A DNA stretch of 64,000 nucleotides from positions 483,720 through 547,719 of the forward strand of contig NZ_BMMX01000001.1 of assembly GCF_014646155.1 (NCBI RefSeq), in the 5' to 3' direction. The DNA comes from Mangrovihabitans endophyticus (GTDB taxonomy: Bacteria; Actinomycetota; Actinomycetes; Mycobacteriales; Micromonosporaceae). The position numbers and the translations under genes are program-made. Positions 1 to 10,509 of this stretch are shown here, one piece after another (the first letter of the stretch is position 1; each line of letters begins with the position of its first letter). A model generated the notes under the pieces. That model was given only the letters and a program-made list of their open reading frames with translations. It did not search any database and was not told the DNA's origin.

Positions 1-1
1 G

Positions 2-3000
2 GAGCGGGTGCCCCGGGAGACCGAGCGGATCGTGGCGGCCGACCGCGCCCGCCGGCTGGACCTGGCCAGGCCGCCGCTGCTGCGGTTCACGCTGCTGCTC
101 CTGCCCGGCGCCCGGCATCGGTTGATCCTGACCTTCCACCACATCCTGCTCGACGGCTGGTCGATCCCGCTGCTCTGGGGGGAGTTGCTCGCGCTCTACC
201 GAGCCCACGGTGACGATCGCGGGATGCCGCCGGTCCGCCCGTACAAGGACTATTTGAGCTGGCTGGCCGAGCAGGACCAGGGCGCGGCGCAGCGGGCCTG
301 GCGGGCGGCGCTGGACGGGCTGAGCGAGCCGACGCTGGTGGCGCCGGGCCTGCCGCCGGCGGGTCAACCGCCGGAACAGTTGCAGGCCACGCTGAGCGAG
401 GCCACCACTGCCTCGCTCACCGAGTGGTCCCGCGGGCAGGGGCTCACCCTCAACACGGTGATCCAGGCGGCGTGGGCGCTGCAACTGGCCCGGTTGACCG
501 GGCGCGACGACGTGCTCGCCGGCATCACGGTATCCGGCCGTCCCGCCGAGCTGGACGGCATCGACACCATGATCGGCCTGTTCATCAACACCGTGCCGTT
601 GCGGGCGCGGCTGCTACGCGGCGAGTCCCTCACCGGCCTGCTGCACCGGCTCCAGTCGGAGCAGGCCGCACTGATGGCACACCAGCACCTCGGGCTCGCC
701 GAGATCCAGGGGCTCGCCGGACTCGGCGGACGGGCCGCGCTCTTCGACACCATCGTGACGTTCGAGAACTACCCGGCCCGTGCCGGCTCCGGTGCCGCCG
801 GAGCGGAACTGCGGGTGACCGGCGTCCAGAGCGTGGACGCCAACCACTATGTGCTCTCCCTGGTCGCCGCGCCGGGCACGCGCCTGCTGCTTCGGCTGGA
901 CCACCGCACCGACGCCGTCTCCCAGGAGACGGCCGAGCGCATCCTGACCGGTGTCGTGGAGATCGTCGAGGCGGTGGCCGCCGCGCCGGACCAACCCGTC
1001 GGGCGGCTGCTGTCCGCCGCGGCGGACGTCCGGCAACTCCCGGACGCCGCGTTCGGCCGGGACACCGCACCGCAGGTGACCGGCCTGCCGGAGCTGTTCA
1101 GCCGGGTGGCCACCCGCGACCCCGGCGCCGTCGCGGTGGTCTCCGACGCCGGGACGCTGACGTACGCTCAGCTCGACGCGCACGCCAACCGGCTGGCACA
1201 TCAACTGGTCGCCGCCGGTGTCGGCCGCGAGACACCGGTCGTGATGCTGTTGGAGCGTACGGCCGCGGTGCCGGTGGCCGTCCTGGCCGTGTTGAAGGCC
1301 GGCGGCTTCTACGTGCCGCTGCACGACAGCTATCCGGTGGAGCGGATGCGGGCCGCCGCGGCGGAGGTGGGCGGCGAGATCATTCTGGCCGACCGGTGGA
1401 CCGCCGACCGGGCCGCGGCCGTGGGACTGCGCACGATCCTCGTGGAGGTCGGCGCCGAGGCGGGCGCCGACTCCGGCCCGGACGTGCCGGTGCACCCCGA
1501 CCAGGCCGCCTACGTCATGTTCACGTCGGGTTCGACGGGAACGCCGAAGGGCGTCGTGGTGACCCACCGCGGCGTGGCCGAGCTGGCGCTGGACCGGCGG
1601 TGGGCGGGCGGCGCTCACGAGCGGGTGCTGATGGCCGCCGCCCGCGCCTTCGACGCCTCCACATACGAGCTGTGGATCCCGCTGCTCAGCGGGGGCCGGA
1701 TCGTGCTCGCGCCACCGGGACGGCTCGACGTGGACACGATCCGCCGCACGATCGCCGCGCACGGTGTGACCGGCGGGCTGCTCACCACGGCGCTGTTCAA
1801 CCTGATCGCCGAGGAGGCTCCAGAGGCGCTCTCCGGCATGCGGGAGGTCACCACCGGTGGCGACGCCGCCTCGGCCGAGGCGTTCCGCCGGGTGCTGAGC
1901 CATTGCCCCGACCTGGTAGTCACGAACCTCTACGGGCCGACCGAGATCACCATGAACGCCACCCACCACGCGGTGCGCGCGGGGGACGAACTGGGCTCCT
2001 CCGTGCCGATCGGCCGCCCGATGGACGGCACCCGGCTGTACGTGCTGGACGCGGGCCTGCGGCCGGTGCCGCAGGGCATGACCGGGGAGCTCTACCTCGC
2101 CGGGGCCGGGCTGGCTCGCGGGTACGCCGGCCGGGCGGGGTCGACCGCCGAGCGGTTCGTCGCCGACCGGTTCGGCCCGCCGGGTGCGCGGATGTACCGC
2201 ACCGGCGACATGGCCCGGTGGCTGCCCGGCGGTGTGCTGGAGTTCGCGGGACGCGCCGACGACCAGGTGAAGCTGCGCGGTTTCCGGGTGGAACCGGGCG
2301 AGGTCGCCGGGGTCCTGGAACGGCATCCCGGTGTGACCCGGGCCGTCGTGCTGGCCCGCGAGGACCGGCCGGGGGACAAGCGCCTCGTGGCATACCTGAC
2401 CCGGGACTCCGAAGCCGAGGTCACCGCCGGGGAACTGACCGCGCACGCGAGCCGGTCGCTGCCGGACTACATGGTCCCGTCCGCATTCGTCGTCCTCGAC
2501 GCGTTGCCCGTGACGGCCAACGGCAAGCTCGACCGGCACGCGTTGCCCGCCCCGGGACCGGCCGACGACGGGCAGGCGCGTGCCGCCCGTACCCCTCAGG
2601 AGCAGATCCTCTGCGGCCTGTTCGCCGACGTCCTCGGCCTGCCCGAGGTCGGTGCCGACGACGACCTGTTCGAGCGGGGCGGCAACTCGCTGATCGCGAC
2701 CCGGCTGGTCAGCCGGGTGCGGTCCACCTTCCGGGTGGAGCTGGCGATTCGGGAGCTGTTCGAGGCGCCGACCCCGGCCCGGCTGTGGCAGGTGCTGGAC
2801 CGGGCGGGCCGGGGCCGGGCCGGGGTGACGCCGACCCGGCCCCTGCCGGAGCGCGTTCCGCTGTCCTTCGCACAGCAGCGGCTGTGGTTTCTCAGCCGGG
2901 TCGAGGGTGCGAACCCGACGTACAACATCCCGCTCCCGCTCCGGTTGACCGGCCGGCTGGACACGGCAGCGCTGCACGCAGCGCTCGCCGACGTGGCAAC

Positions 3001-6000
3001 GCGGCACGAGACGCTGCGCACCGTCATCCGCGAGGACGGCGACGGGCCGTATCAGGTGGTGCTGGACGAGGCGGCACCCGAGCCGGCCTTCGTGGCCACC
3101 ACGGAGGCCGAACTGGACGCGCGGCTGGCGGAGGCGGCGGCGTACCGGTTCGACCTGGGCACCGAGCCGCCGTGGCGTGCCTGGATCTTCCGGCTGGAGC
3201 CCACCGTCCACGTCCTGCTCCTGCTGGTCCACCACATCGCCGGGGACGGCTGGTCCATGCCGCTGCTGCGCCGAGACCTGGCTGTCTCCTACGCGGCCCG
3301 GTGCGCGGGCCGGGCACCCGAGTGGGACCCGCTGCCGGTCCAGTACGCCGACTACACGCTCTGGCAGCGGACCGAACTCGGCTCCGTCGAGGATCCGGAC
3401 AGCCCCATCGCCGGTCAACTGGCCTACTGGCGCGCCGCGCTGGACGGGCTGCCGGAGGAACTCGAGCTGCCGTCCGACCGGCGCCGGCCGGCCGTCTCCT
3501 CCAACCGCGGCGGCATGGTCACCTTCCACGTGCCGGCGCCGTTGTACGCCGCGGTCACCGCGCTGGCCCGCCGGAACCGGGCGACGGTCTTCATGGTGTT
3601 GCAGGCGGCCCTCGCCACGCTCCTGTGCCGCCTCGGCGCGGGCACCGACATCCCGATCGGCACGCCGATCGCGGGCCGCACCGACGACGCGATCGACGGC
3701 CTGGTCGGCTTCTTCGTCAACTCGCTGGTGCTGCGGACCGACCTGGCCGGCGATCCGGCCTTCGACGAGCTGATCGCTCAGGTCCGGGAGACCGATCTGG
3801 CCGCGTACGCCCACCAGGAACTGCCGTTCGAGCGGCTCGTGGAGGAACTGAACCCGGTGCGGTCGCTGGCCCGGCATCCGCTCTACCAGGTGCAGTTGGC
3901 GCTGAACAACAACGACCAGGCCGCCGCGGCGGTGCGCGGCGTGCTCCCGGATCTGGAGGTGAGCGCGCAACCGGTCACCGTCGACGCGGCGAAATTCGAC
4001 CTGCTCTTCTCCTTCGGGGACCGGCGCACGACTGACGGCGGCGTGGACGGCCTGCTGGGATCGCTGGAGTACAGCTTCGACCTGTTCGACCGCAGCACGG
4101 CCGAGCGCATCACACGCCGGTTGTTGCGGGTGCTGGAGACCGCCGTCGCCGACCCGTCGATCCGGGTGAGCCGGATCGACGTGCTCGAACCGCAGGAGCG
4201 TCGGCGCCTGCTGGCCGAATGGAACGACACCACCCGGGAGACGCCGTGGCGGCCGCTGCCGGAGATCTTCGAAGAGCAGGCCGCCCGCACCCCGGACCGG
4301 CCTGCCGTGATCGACGGCGACACCGTGCTGACCTACGCCGAGGTGAACGCGCGCGCGAATCGGCTCGCGCGACTGCTGATCGGCCGGGACGCCGGTCCCG
4401 AATCGTACGTGGCGATCGCGGTGCCGCGCTCGGCCGACGAGGTGGTCGCGGTGCTCGCCGCGGCCAAGACCGGCGCCGCCTATCTGCCGGTCGACCCGGC
4501 GCTGCCCGCCGAGCGAATCGATTTCATGCTGCTCAGCGCCCGTCCCACCGTCGTGATCACCACCATGCGGCACGCCTCACAGATGCCCGGTGAGCCGGAC
4601 GCCCGGCTGGAACTTGACCGGGCCGAGACCGTCGCGCAGCTCGCCGCGGCACCCGCGGGGGACGTGACCGGCCGGGAACGGCTCGGCCCGCTGCTGCCGG
4701 ACCACCCGCTCTATGTCATCTACACCTCCGGCTCCACCGGCCGCCCGAAGGCGGTGGTGGTGCGGGCCGGCGGCATCGCCAACCTGCTGCGCTGGCAGGA
4801 GGGAGTGCTGCCGGGTGACGCGGCGCAGATGGTGGCGCATTTCGCGCCGGTCACCTTCGACGTATCGGTGCAGGAACTGTTCTCCGCGCTGCTGTCGGGC
4901 AAGACGCTAGTGCTCTGCCCGGAGGAGGTCCGGCGCAACGCCGAACAACTCGTCGACTGGCTGGACCGGCACGGTGTCCAGGAACTCTTCGCGCCCAATC
5001 TCGTCGTCGAAGCGATCGCCGAAGCTGCCGAGGAGCATCAGCGCTTCCTCCCCGCGCTCCGGGACATCATCCAGTCCGGGGAGGCGCTGTTGCCGGGCCG
5101 TCAGATGCGTGCCTTCCACGACCGGGTCGCGGGCCGTCGCATGCACAATCAGTACGGCCCCACCGAGACCCACGTCATCACCGGGTGGGTGCTGCCGGAG
5201 CGGACCGCGGACTGGGACGCCGCGCCGGACATGGGCGGTCCGATCGCCAACGCCCGGCTCTACGTGCTCGATCACCGGTTGCGACTGCTGCCGCCCGGCG
5301 TGACGGGCGAGCTCTACATCGCCGGGGCGGGTCTGGGCCGGGGCTACCTGAACCGGCCCGACATGACCGCCGAGCGGTTCGTGGCGGACCCGTTCGCACC
5401 CGGCCGCATGTACCGCACCGGCGACCTGGTCCGCTGGACACCGGACGGCCGGGTCCGGTTCGTCGCCCGCGCCGATCACCAAGTCAAGATCCGCGGTTTC
5501 CGGGTAGAGCTCGGCGAGGTGGAGGCCACCGTGGCCCGGCACCCGTCGGTCGCCCAGGCCGCGGTGATCCTGCGCGAGGACGCGCCGGGTGACCGCCGGA
5601 TGGTGGCGTACGTGGTGCCCGCCAACGGCGACCAGCCGGACGTCGGCACTCTCCGCAAGCACGTGGCCACCAGCCTGCCGGACTACATGATGCCCGCGGC
5701 GTTCGTGACGCTGCCGCATCTGCCGCTGACGCGCAACGGAAAGCTCGACCGTCGGGCGCTGCCCGCCCCGGGGGACGGTGACGGCACGACCGACCGGCCG
5801 CGCACCCCCGAGGAGGAGGTGCTCGCGGGCCTGTTCGGCGAATTCCTGGGGCTGCCGTCGATCGGAGTACATGACGACTTCTTCGCCTCCGGAGGCCACT
5901 CGTTCCTGGCCACCCGTCTGATCCGGCGGGTGAACGCGGCCTTCGGCACGGATCTGTCGGTGCGCAGCCTGTTCGCGGCTCCGACGGTGGCCCAGCTCGC

Positions 6001-6841
6001 CGTGGAACTGGGCGCAGACGTCGACCGGGACGCGTTCGCCACCCTGTTGCCGCTACGCCCGCGCGGTTCCCGGCCGCCGCTGTTCTGCGTGCATCCCGGC
6101 TCGGGGACAAGCTGGTGCTACGCCGGCCTACTGGGCGGCCTGCCGTCCGACGAGCCCGTCTACGGTCTGCAGGCGCGGGGCCTGAGCGCACCGGCGGTCC
6201 TGCCGTCCTCGATCGACGAGATGGTCGCCGACTATCTCGCCGAGATCCGCGCGGTGACTCCGGAGGGACCGTACCGGTTGATGGGCTGGTCCTTCGGCGG
6301 GTTGGTGGCGCACGCGCTGGCCGTGTCGATGCAGGCGAAGGGGCTGACGGTGGACCGGCTGGTGATCGTGGACGCGTACCCGCCCGCGCTGGACCTGCCG
6401 GTGCCGGAGCGCGCCGACCACGACATCATCGCGCCGCTGCTCGCGGCCGACTTCCCGTTCGATCCGGCGGAGCTGACCACGGACCCGGCGGCCGTGCTCA
6501 GCCGGTACGCCGCCTATCTGGCCCGCCGGGACGACCGTCTGGCGGGGCTGGGAGAGCAGGGCCTGCGAGCGGCGATGTCCGTCTACGTCAACAACAACCG
6601 CCTGATGGCTACGTTCCCGCAGGGCGTCTTCGACGGCGACCTGCTGTTCCTCGCGGCCGGGCGGGACACTCCGGGCGTCACCTGGTCGCCGGAGGTCCGG
6701 CAGCGCCTCACCGCCGAGGCGTGGCAGCCGTTCGTCACCGGCCGCGTCGAACGGCACACCGTCGACGCCACGCACAACGAGATGCTCACCGATCCGTCGG
6801 CGATCCGTGATATCGCCGCAGTTCTGGCTCGGCACGGCTGA
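2..6841 (+). CDS. Nonribosomal peptide synthetase, C-terminal part (C-A-T-C-A-T-TE), cut at the window edge
   Basis: The reading frame is open from the first bases, so the true start lies upstream and the residue numbers here count from the GTG at base 8. Visible domains in order: the C-terminal part of a condensation domain (HHILLDG near residue 44), adenylation 1 (about 359-850, with [14 protein letters not shown] and NLYGPTE), carrier protein 1 (GGNSL, Ser894), condensation 2 (about 948-1390, HHIAGDG near 1075), adenylation 2 (about 1419-1920, [17 protein letters not shown]), carrier protein 2 (GGHSF, Ser1965) and a terminal thioesterase (GWSFGG, Ser2095; His2256 in HNEML). No epimerase domain is present. 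It adds the last two residues of a peptide and releases it by hydrolysis or cyclisation. Hand-read ten-residue A codes are roughly DAYLTGLMNK and DVQFISQVIK (final Lys assumed). I cannot assign substrates from them. MbtH follows at 51 bases. Confidence 0.97.
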   Translation, partial: ERVPRETERIVAADRARRLDLARPPLLRFTLLLLPGARHRLILTFHHILLDGWSIPLLWGELLALYRAHGDDRGMPPVRPYKDYLSWLAEQDQGAAQRAWRAALDGLSEPTLVAPGLPPAGQPPEQLQATLSEATTASLTEWSRGQGLTLNTVIQAAWALQLARLTGRDDVLAGITVSGRPAELDGIDTMIGLFINTVPLRARLLRGESLTGLLHRLQSEQAALMAHQHLGLAEIQGLAGLGGRAALFDTIVTFENYPARAGSGAAGAELRVTGVQSVDANHYVLSLVAAPGTRLLLRLDHRTDAVSQETAERILTGVVEIVEAVAAAPDQPVGRLLSAAADVRQLPDAAFGRDTAPQVTGLPELFSRVATRDPGAVAVVSDAGTLTYAQLDAHANRLAHQLVAAGVGRETPVVMLLERTAAVPVAVLAVLKAGGFYVPLHDSYPVERMRAAAAEVGGEIILADRWTADRAAAVGLRTILVEVGAEAGADSGPDVPVHPDQAAYVMFTSGSTGTPKGVVVTHRGVAELALDRRWAGGAHERVLMAAARAFDASTYELWIPLLSGGRIVLAPPGRLDVDTIRRTIAAHGVTGGLLTTALFNLIAEEAPEALSGMREVTTGGDAASAEAFRRVLSHCPDLVVTNLYGPTEITMNATHHAVRAGDELGSSVPIGRPMDGTRLYVLDAGLRPVPQGMTGELYLAGAGLARGYAGRAGSTAERFVADRFGPPGARMYRTGDMARWLPGGVLEFAGRADDQVKLRGFRVEPGEVAGVLERHPGVTRAVVLAREDRPGDKRLVAYLTRDSEAEVTAGELTAHASRSLPDYMVPSAFVVLDALPVTANGKLDRHALPAPGPADDGQARAARTPQEQILCGLFADVLGLPEVGADDDLFERGGNSLIATRLVSRVRSTFRVELAIRELFEAPTPARLWQVLDRAGRGRAGVTPTRPLPERVPLSFAQQRLWFLSRVEGANPTYNIPLPLRLTGRLDTAALHAALADVATRHETLRTVIREDGDGPYQVVLDEAAPEPAFVATTEAELDARLAEAAAYRFDLGTEPPWRAWIFRLEPTVHVLLLLVHHIAGDGWSMPLLRRDLAVSYAARCAGRAPEWDPLPVQYADYTLWQRTELGSVEDPDSPIAGQLAYWRAALDGLPEELELPSDRRRPAVSSNRGGMVTFHVPAPLYAAVTALARRNRATVFMVLQAALATLLCRLGAGTDIPIGTPIAGRTDDAIDGLVGFFVNSLVLRTDLAGDPAFDELIAQVRETDLAAYAHQELPFERLVEELNPVRSLARHPLYQVQLALNNNDQAAAAVRGVLPDLEVSAQPVTVDAAKFDLLFSFGDRRTTDGGVDGLLGSLEYSFDLFDRSTAERITRRLLRVLETAVADPSIRVSRIDVLEPQERRRLLAEWNDTTRETPWRPLPEIFEEQAARTPDRPAVIDGDTVLTYAEVNARANRLARLLIGRDAGPESYVAIAVPRSADEVVAVLAAAKTGAAYLPVDPALPAERIDFMLLSARPTVVITTMRHASQMPGEPDARLELDRAETVAQLAAAPAGDVTGRERLGPLLPDHPLYVIYTSGSTGRPKAVVVRAGGIANLLRWQEGVLPGDAAQMVAHFAPVTFDVSVQELFSALLSGKTLVLCPEEVRRNAEQLVDWLDRHGVQELFAPNLVVEAIAEAAEEHQRFLPALRDIIQSGEALLPGRQMRAFHDRVAGRRMHNQYGPTETHVITGWVLPERTADWDAAPDMGGPIANARLYVLDHRLRLLPPGVTGELYIAGAGLGRGYLNRPDMTAERFVADPFAPGRMYRTGDLVRWTPDGRVRFVARADHQVKIRGFRVELGEVEATVARHPSVAQAAVILREDAPGDRRMVAYVVPANGDQPDVGTLRKHVATSLPDYMMPAAFVTLPHLPLTRNGKLDRRALPAPGDGDGTTDRPRTPEEEVLAGLFGEFLGLPSIGVHDDFFASGGHSFLATRLIRRVNAAFGTDLSVRSLFAAPTVAQLAVELGADVDRDAFATLLPLRPRGSRPPLFCVHPGSGTSWCYAGLLGGLPSDEPVYGLQARGLSAPAVLPSSIDEMVADYLAEIRAVTPEGPYRLMGWSFGGLVAHALAVSMQAKGLTVDRLVIVDAYPPALDLPVPERADHDIIAPLLAADFPFDPAELTTDPAAVLSRYAAYLARRDDRLAGLGEQGLRAAMSVYVNNNRLMATFPQGVFDGDLLFLAAGRDTPGVTWSPEVRQRLTAEAWQPFVTGRVERHTVDATHNEMLTDPSAIRDIAAVLARHG

Positions 6842-6892
6842 GCCCCGCGTTCATCACCGCCGCAGGACCCGTCACCCGATGAAGGAGGAAAC

Positions 6893-7117
6893 ATGAGCAC
6901 AAACCCGTTCGAGGACCCGGACGGCCGGTACCTCGTGCTGGTCAACGATGAGGGCCAGCATTCGCTCTGGCCGTCGTTCGTCGACGTACCGGCCGGCTGG
7001 CGGGTGGTACTGGAGGAGACCGACCGGCAGTCGGCGCTGGACCACGTCTCCGAGAACTGGACCGACATGCGGCCGAAGAGCCTGATCGCCGCGATGGAGG
7101 GCGATGCGGACTCCTGA
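6893..7117 (+). CDS. MbtH-like NRPS chaperone
   Basis: A 74-residue protein with the MbtH family signature: NPFED near the N terminus, SLWP in the middle, PAGW, then W-T-D-M-R-P near the C terminus. These proteins bind adenylation domains of nonribosomal peptide synthetases and make them soluble and active. The start is set by a strong ribosome binding site (AAGGAGG) eight bases ahead of the ATG. Its place directly behind the synthetase indicates co-expression and that the synthetase needs it. The family length is usually 60-80 residues, so this copy is complete. Confidence 0.97.
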   Translation: MSTNPFEDPDGRYLVLVNDEGQHSLWPSFVDVPAGWRVVLEETDRQSALDHVSENWTDMRPKSLIAAMEGDADS

Positions 7118-7119
7118 CC

Positions 7120-7158
7120 GGAGCCGGCCCGCCGGTGCACCCCCGGCTCCGGCGGGCC
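7120..7158. terminator. GC-rich inverted repeats after mbtH (possible attenuator)
   Basis: A perfect 10-bp inverted repeat (GGCCCGCCGG at 7126-7135, CCGGCGGGCC at 7149-7158) overlaps a second 8-bp pair (GGAGCCGG at 7120-7127, CCGGCTCC at 7143-7150). The two pairs exclude each other in part, which permits alternative hairpins. No U tract follows. It lies between mbtH and the secreted acylase and could partly terminate or stabilise the upstream transcript. Confidence 0.4.
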
Positions 7159-7195
7159 TCGCCATATCCCCTTGGATGAGAGGCGTACCCGAGAG

Positions 7196-9592
7196 ATGAC
7201 AGCCCATCGGCGCGCGGCCGTGGTCCGCGCGTGCCTGGCGGTGCTCACGACGACGGTGGTCGCCGTCGTGCCGACCGCCGCCGTCGCCGCCCACCCGGCG
7301 GTGGAGATCCGGTACACCGAGTACGGCGTGCCGCACATTCGCGCGACCACCTTCACCGGGCTCGGCGAGGGCTACGGGTACGCCTCCGCGGAGAGCAACC
7401 TGTGCACGCTGGCGGACGTCTACATGACCGTCGCCGGTGAGCGTTCCCGTTACCTGGGCGCGGACGCGCCGGCTAACCCGGATCTCGGTCGCGCCTCCAA
7501 CAGTCTGAACAGCGATCTCTATTTCGCCCGGTGGCGGCAGACCGGACTGGTGCAACGCCTGCTCGCCAGACCCGCCCCGCAGGGGCCGAGCACCGAGGTT
7601 CGACAACTGGTGCGCGGCTACGCGTCCGGATTCAACGAGTACCTGCGCCGGGTCGGCGTGGACGGCATCACGGACCCCACCTGCCGGTCCGCCCCGTGGG
7701 TGCGGCCCATCAGCGAGCTGGACGTCTATCGCCACCTGCTCGCGGTGGACACGATGACGGGCACCGCCGCGGTGATCGACGGGATCGTCGGTGCGCACCC
7801 CCCGGCGGACGGCACCGCGCCGCCGCCCCCCTCGGCGGGTGCCCTCGCCGAGGGCTTCCGGCGTACCGCGGACCCGGCGGCCCTGGGCAGCAACGCTATC
7901 GCCGCCGGATCGCAGGGCGTGGCCGCCGGTGCGGGCGTGCTGTTGGGCAATCCACACTTCCCGTGGCAAGGCTCGCGCCGGTTCTGGCAGAGCCACCTGA
8001 CCATCCCCGGCAGGCTGGATGTCGCCGGGGCCTCTCTGCTGGGTCTTCCGGCCGTGATGATCGGCCACAACGCGGACGTGGCCTGGAGCCACACGGTGTC
8101 CAAGGCGGTCACGTTCGGCCTCTTCGAGGTGCCGACGGTGGCGGGCGACCCGACCCGGTACGAAGTGGACGGCGTGCCCGAGGCGATGACCGAGGACCAT
8201 GTCTCGGTCCTCGTGCGGCGTCCGGACGCCACGCTGCGCACGGTTCACCGCACGCTCTGGTCGACCCGGTACGGCCCGGTCCTCACGGCTGCGCCGGGCG
8301 TGTCGCTGCCCTGGGCCGGCACGGTGTACGCGGTCCGCGACGCGAACGCGACGAACCTGCGTTCGCTCAACACCTGGCTGGAGATCGGCGCCGCCCGCGA
8401 CTCTCGCGGCGTGCTGGACACGCTTGCGCGGACCCAGGGTCTGCCCTGGATCAACACGGTGGCGGTCGATCGGCGCGGCGAGGCTCTCTTCGCCGACGTG
8501 CAGAGCGTCCCGTTCGTCACCGATGCGCACGTCGCCTCCTGCGGCACCCAGCTCGGTCAGGCTGTCTTCCCGCTCAGCGGCGTACCGATCCTGGACGGCA
8601 GCCGGGCCGCTTGCGACTGGGGATCGGATCCGGGCGCGGTGGAGCCGGGCCTGCTCGGACCGGACCGGCTGCCCCGGCTGATCCGCCGGGACTACGTGGC
8701 CAACGCCAATGACAGCGCTTGGCTCGCCAACCCGGCCGAGCCGATCACCGGTCCGCTGCGCGTCGTGGGGACCTCCGGGACACCCGTGTCCGCACGCACC
8801 CAGGAGTTGCTGATCACCGCTGAGAAACGGCTGGCCGGTACTGACGGCCTGCCGGGCAGGGGCTTCTCCGGTGCCGCCATGCGCCAGATCTTGTTCACCG
8901 ATCACAGCAGGCTGGCCGAACTGACCGCGGCGGACACCGCCGCGATGTGCGACGAGTTCCCGGGCCACGTCGCGCCGTCGGATTCCGGCCCGGTCGCGGT
9001 CGGCGCGGGTTGTGCCGCATTGCACGGCTGGGACGGCACCTACCGGTTGGGCAGCCGGGGCGCGTTGCTGTTCGCGCGCTTCGCGGAGCGCCTCGCCGCC
9101 TTGTCGAGTGCGGCGTGGCGGGTGCCGTTCGATCCGTCCGACCCGCTGCACACCCCGCGCGAGCTGAACACGGATGCGGACGCGGTGCGGCTGGCGTTCG
9201 GAAACGCGGCCGCCGAGCTGACCGCGGCCGGGGTTCCGCTCGACGGCCGTCTCGGCGACTACCAGTCGGTCACTCGCGCCGGCGAACGGATCCCGGTGCA
9301 CGGTGGCCCGCACGCGGCCGGGGTCCTCGACGTGATCGAAACCGAGTGGGATCCGGCCGCCGGTGTCGTCGATGTGGGGACCGGGTCCAGCTTCATCCAA
9401 GTGGTGGAGTTCCCGGACCGCGGCGGACCTCGGGCCTGGACCCTGCTGACCTACGCGCAGTCCGGCGATCCCACGTCGGCGCATTACGCCGACCAGACGC
9501 ATCTGTTCTCACGAGGCCGGTGGGTGCCCGAGCGCTTCACCGAGTCGCAGATCCGCAGCTTCCCGGCGCTGCGCACGACCCGCTTGCCGTGA
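7196..9592 (+). CDS. Secreted penicillin-acylase-family N-acyl amidohydrolase (aculeacin-acylase-like)
   Basis: A 798-residue Ntn-hydrolase precursor. I start it at the ATG at 7196 rather than the in-frame TTG at 7172, because a clean signal peptide follows (charged MTAHRRA, then an Ala/Val-rich core ending AVAA). The autocatalytic cleavage site is LGSN: Ser232 would become the N-terminal nucleophile of the beta subunit, after an alpha subunit of about 200 residues. VEIRYTEYGVPHIRA and GNPHFPW are typical of the acylases that take long acyl chains off lipopeptides, homoserine lactones or penicillins, and length and layout match aculeacin A acylase. Export places the activity outside the cell. 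With a FAAL and ACP in the same locus, it may remove a fatty acyl group from the peptide during or after export. That role is inferred. Confidence 0.9.
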   Translation: MTAHRRAAVVRACLAVLTTTVVAVVPTAAVAAHPAVEIRYTEYGVPHIRATTFTGLGEGYGYASAESNLCTLADVYMTVAGERSRYLGADAPANPDLGRASNSLNSDLYFARWRQTGLVQRLLARPAPQGPSTEVRQLVRGYASGFNEYLRRVGVDGITDPTCRSAPWVRPISELDVYRHLLAVDTMTGTAAVIDGIVGAHPPADGTAPPPPSAGALAEGFRRTADPAALGSNAIAAGSQGVAAGAGVLLGNPHFPWQGSRRFWQSHLTIPGRLDVAGASLLGLPAVMIGHNADVAWSHTVSKAVTFGLFEVPTVAGDPTRYEVDGVPEAMTEDHVSVLVRRPDATLRTVHRTLWSTRYGPVLTAAPGVSLPWAGTVYAVRDANATNLRSLNTWLEIGAARDSRGVLDTLARTQGLPWINTVAVDRRGEALFADVQSVPFVTDAHVASCGTQLGQAVFPLSGVPILDGSRAACDWGSDPGAVEPGLLGPDRLPRLIRRDYVANANDSAWLANPAEPITGPLRVVGTSGTPVSARTQELLITAEKRLAGTDGLPGRGFSGAAMRQILFTDHSRLAELTAADTAAMCDEFPGHVAPSDSGPVAVGAGCAALHGWDGTYRLGSRGALLFARFAERLAALSSAAWRVPFDPSDPLHTPRELNTDADAVRLAFGNAAAELTAAGVPLDGRLGDYQSVTRAGERIPVHGGPHAAGVLDVIETEWDPAAGVVDVGTGSSFIQVVEFPDRGGPRAWTLLTYAQSGDPTSAHYADQTHLFSRGRWVPERFTESQIRSFPALRTTRLP

Positions 9593-9622
9593 TCCGCCGG
9601 GTACGACACGGAAGGAGAAGAC

Positions 9623-10435
9623 ATGCCATTCGTCTCGGTGAACGGGACTCGCCTGAACTACGACGACGCGGGATCGGGCCCGCCCGTCCTGATGATCATG
9701 GGCAGTGGCAGCCGCGGCCGTGCTTGGCACCTGCATCAGGTTCCCGCGCTCGTGGCCGCCGGGTACCGGGCGGTGACGTACGACAGCCGGGGGATCCCGC
9801 CGAGCGACGAGTGCGCCGCCGACCTCACCGTGGCGGACATGGTGCGGGACGCGGCCGCCCTCATCGAGAAGCTCAGGCTCGCGCCGGCGCGGGTGGTGGG
9901 CACGTCGATGGGCGCGTACGTCGCGCAGGAGCTGTTGCTGGAGCGGCCCGAGTTGGTGTCGCGGGCGGTGTTGATGGCCAGCCGCAGCAGGTGTGACCGG
10001 GCACGCAGTGTGCTGGCCGAGGCGGAGCTGGAGCTCTACGACTCCGGTGTCAAGCTGCCGGTCCGGTACGCCGCGATCGTGCGGGCGTTGCAGTATCTGT
10101 CACCGGCTACCCTGGACGACGACCAGGCGGCGGCCGACTGGCTCGACCTGCTGGAGATCTTCGTGATGGAGGGGTCCGGGTACCGCGCCCAACTGGGGTT
10201 GGAGCCGATGCCGGACCGGACCGCCGCGTACCGGGACATCCGTACCCCGTGTCATGTGCTGTCGTTCGCGGACGACCTGCTGACCTCGCCGCAGCGCGGA
10301 CGGGACCTGGCCGCGGCCATCCCCGGCGCCACATTCGAGCTCATCGAGAACGCCGGCCACTTCGGGTACCTCGAACGCCCGGACGAGGTCAATCACAGCA
10401 TTCTGCGCTTCCTCGACGGTCCACCGGCGTCGTGA
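9623..10435 (+). CDS. Alpha/beta-fold hydrolase
   Basis: A 270-residue cytosolic hydrolase with no signal peptide. The nucleophile elbow is GTSMGA (Ser95), and His246 in GHFGYLERP completes the usual triad. The oxyanion segment is MGSGSRGRAWH near residue 35. GGAAGGAGAAG lies just ahead of the ATG. The length is that of the lactonase/haloperoxidase-like group of this superfamily, which cleaves esters, lactones or thioesters. The gene is in line with the synthetase, MbtH and acylase, so it may edit the product, hydrolyse stalled intermediates or give self-protection. The sequence does not decide between these. Confidence 0.85.
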   Translation: MPFVSVNGTRLNYDDAGSGPPVLMIMGSGSRGRAWHLHQVPALVAAGYRAVTYDSRGIPPSDECAADLTVADMVRDAAALIEKLRLAPARVVGTSMGAYVAQELLLERPELVSRAVLMASRSRCDRARSVLAEAELELYDSGVKLPVRYAAIVRALQYLSPATLDDDQAAADWLDLLEIFVMEGSGYRAQLGLEPMPDRTAAYRDIRTPCHVLSFADDLLTSPQRGRDLAAAIPGATFELIENAGHFGYLERPDEVNHSILRFLDGPPAS

Positions 10436-10449
10436 CCGCTGACCGGGTG

Positions 10450-10497
10450 ACCGGCACGGCGCCCGCGCACCTGGCGTGCGCCACGGGTGCGGCCGGT
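10450..10497. terminator. Inverted repeat between convergent hydrolase and P450 genes
   Basis: In the 74-base gap between the two converging genes, an inner perfect stem (GCGCAC at 10465-10470, GTGCGC at 10476-10481, five-base loop) sits inside an outer pair (ACCGGC at 10450-10455, GCCGGT at 10492-10497). This could be a two-way terminator. There is no T-rich tail. Confidence 0.35.
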
Positions 10498-10509
10498 CCC
10501 CGATCGGGG

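Noticed and set aside
614-4573. A 1319-codon open frame antisense to the NRPS
   Set aside because: It is a high-GC shadow of the synthetase: no domain pattern, and the sense strand has complete C, A and T motifs.
6872-9502. An 876-codon antisense frame over the acylase gene
   Set aside because: Low-complexity Arg/His/Gly composition and no motifs; the acylase on the plus strand is unambiguous.
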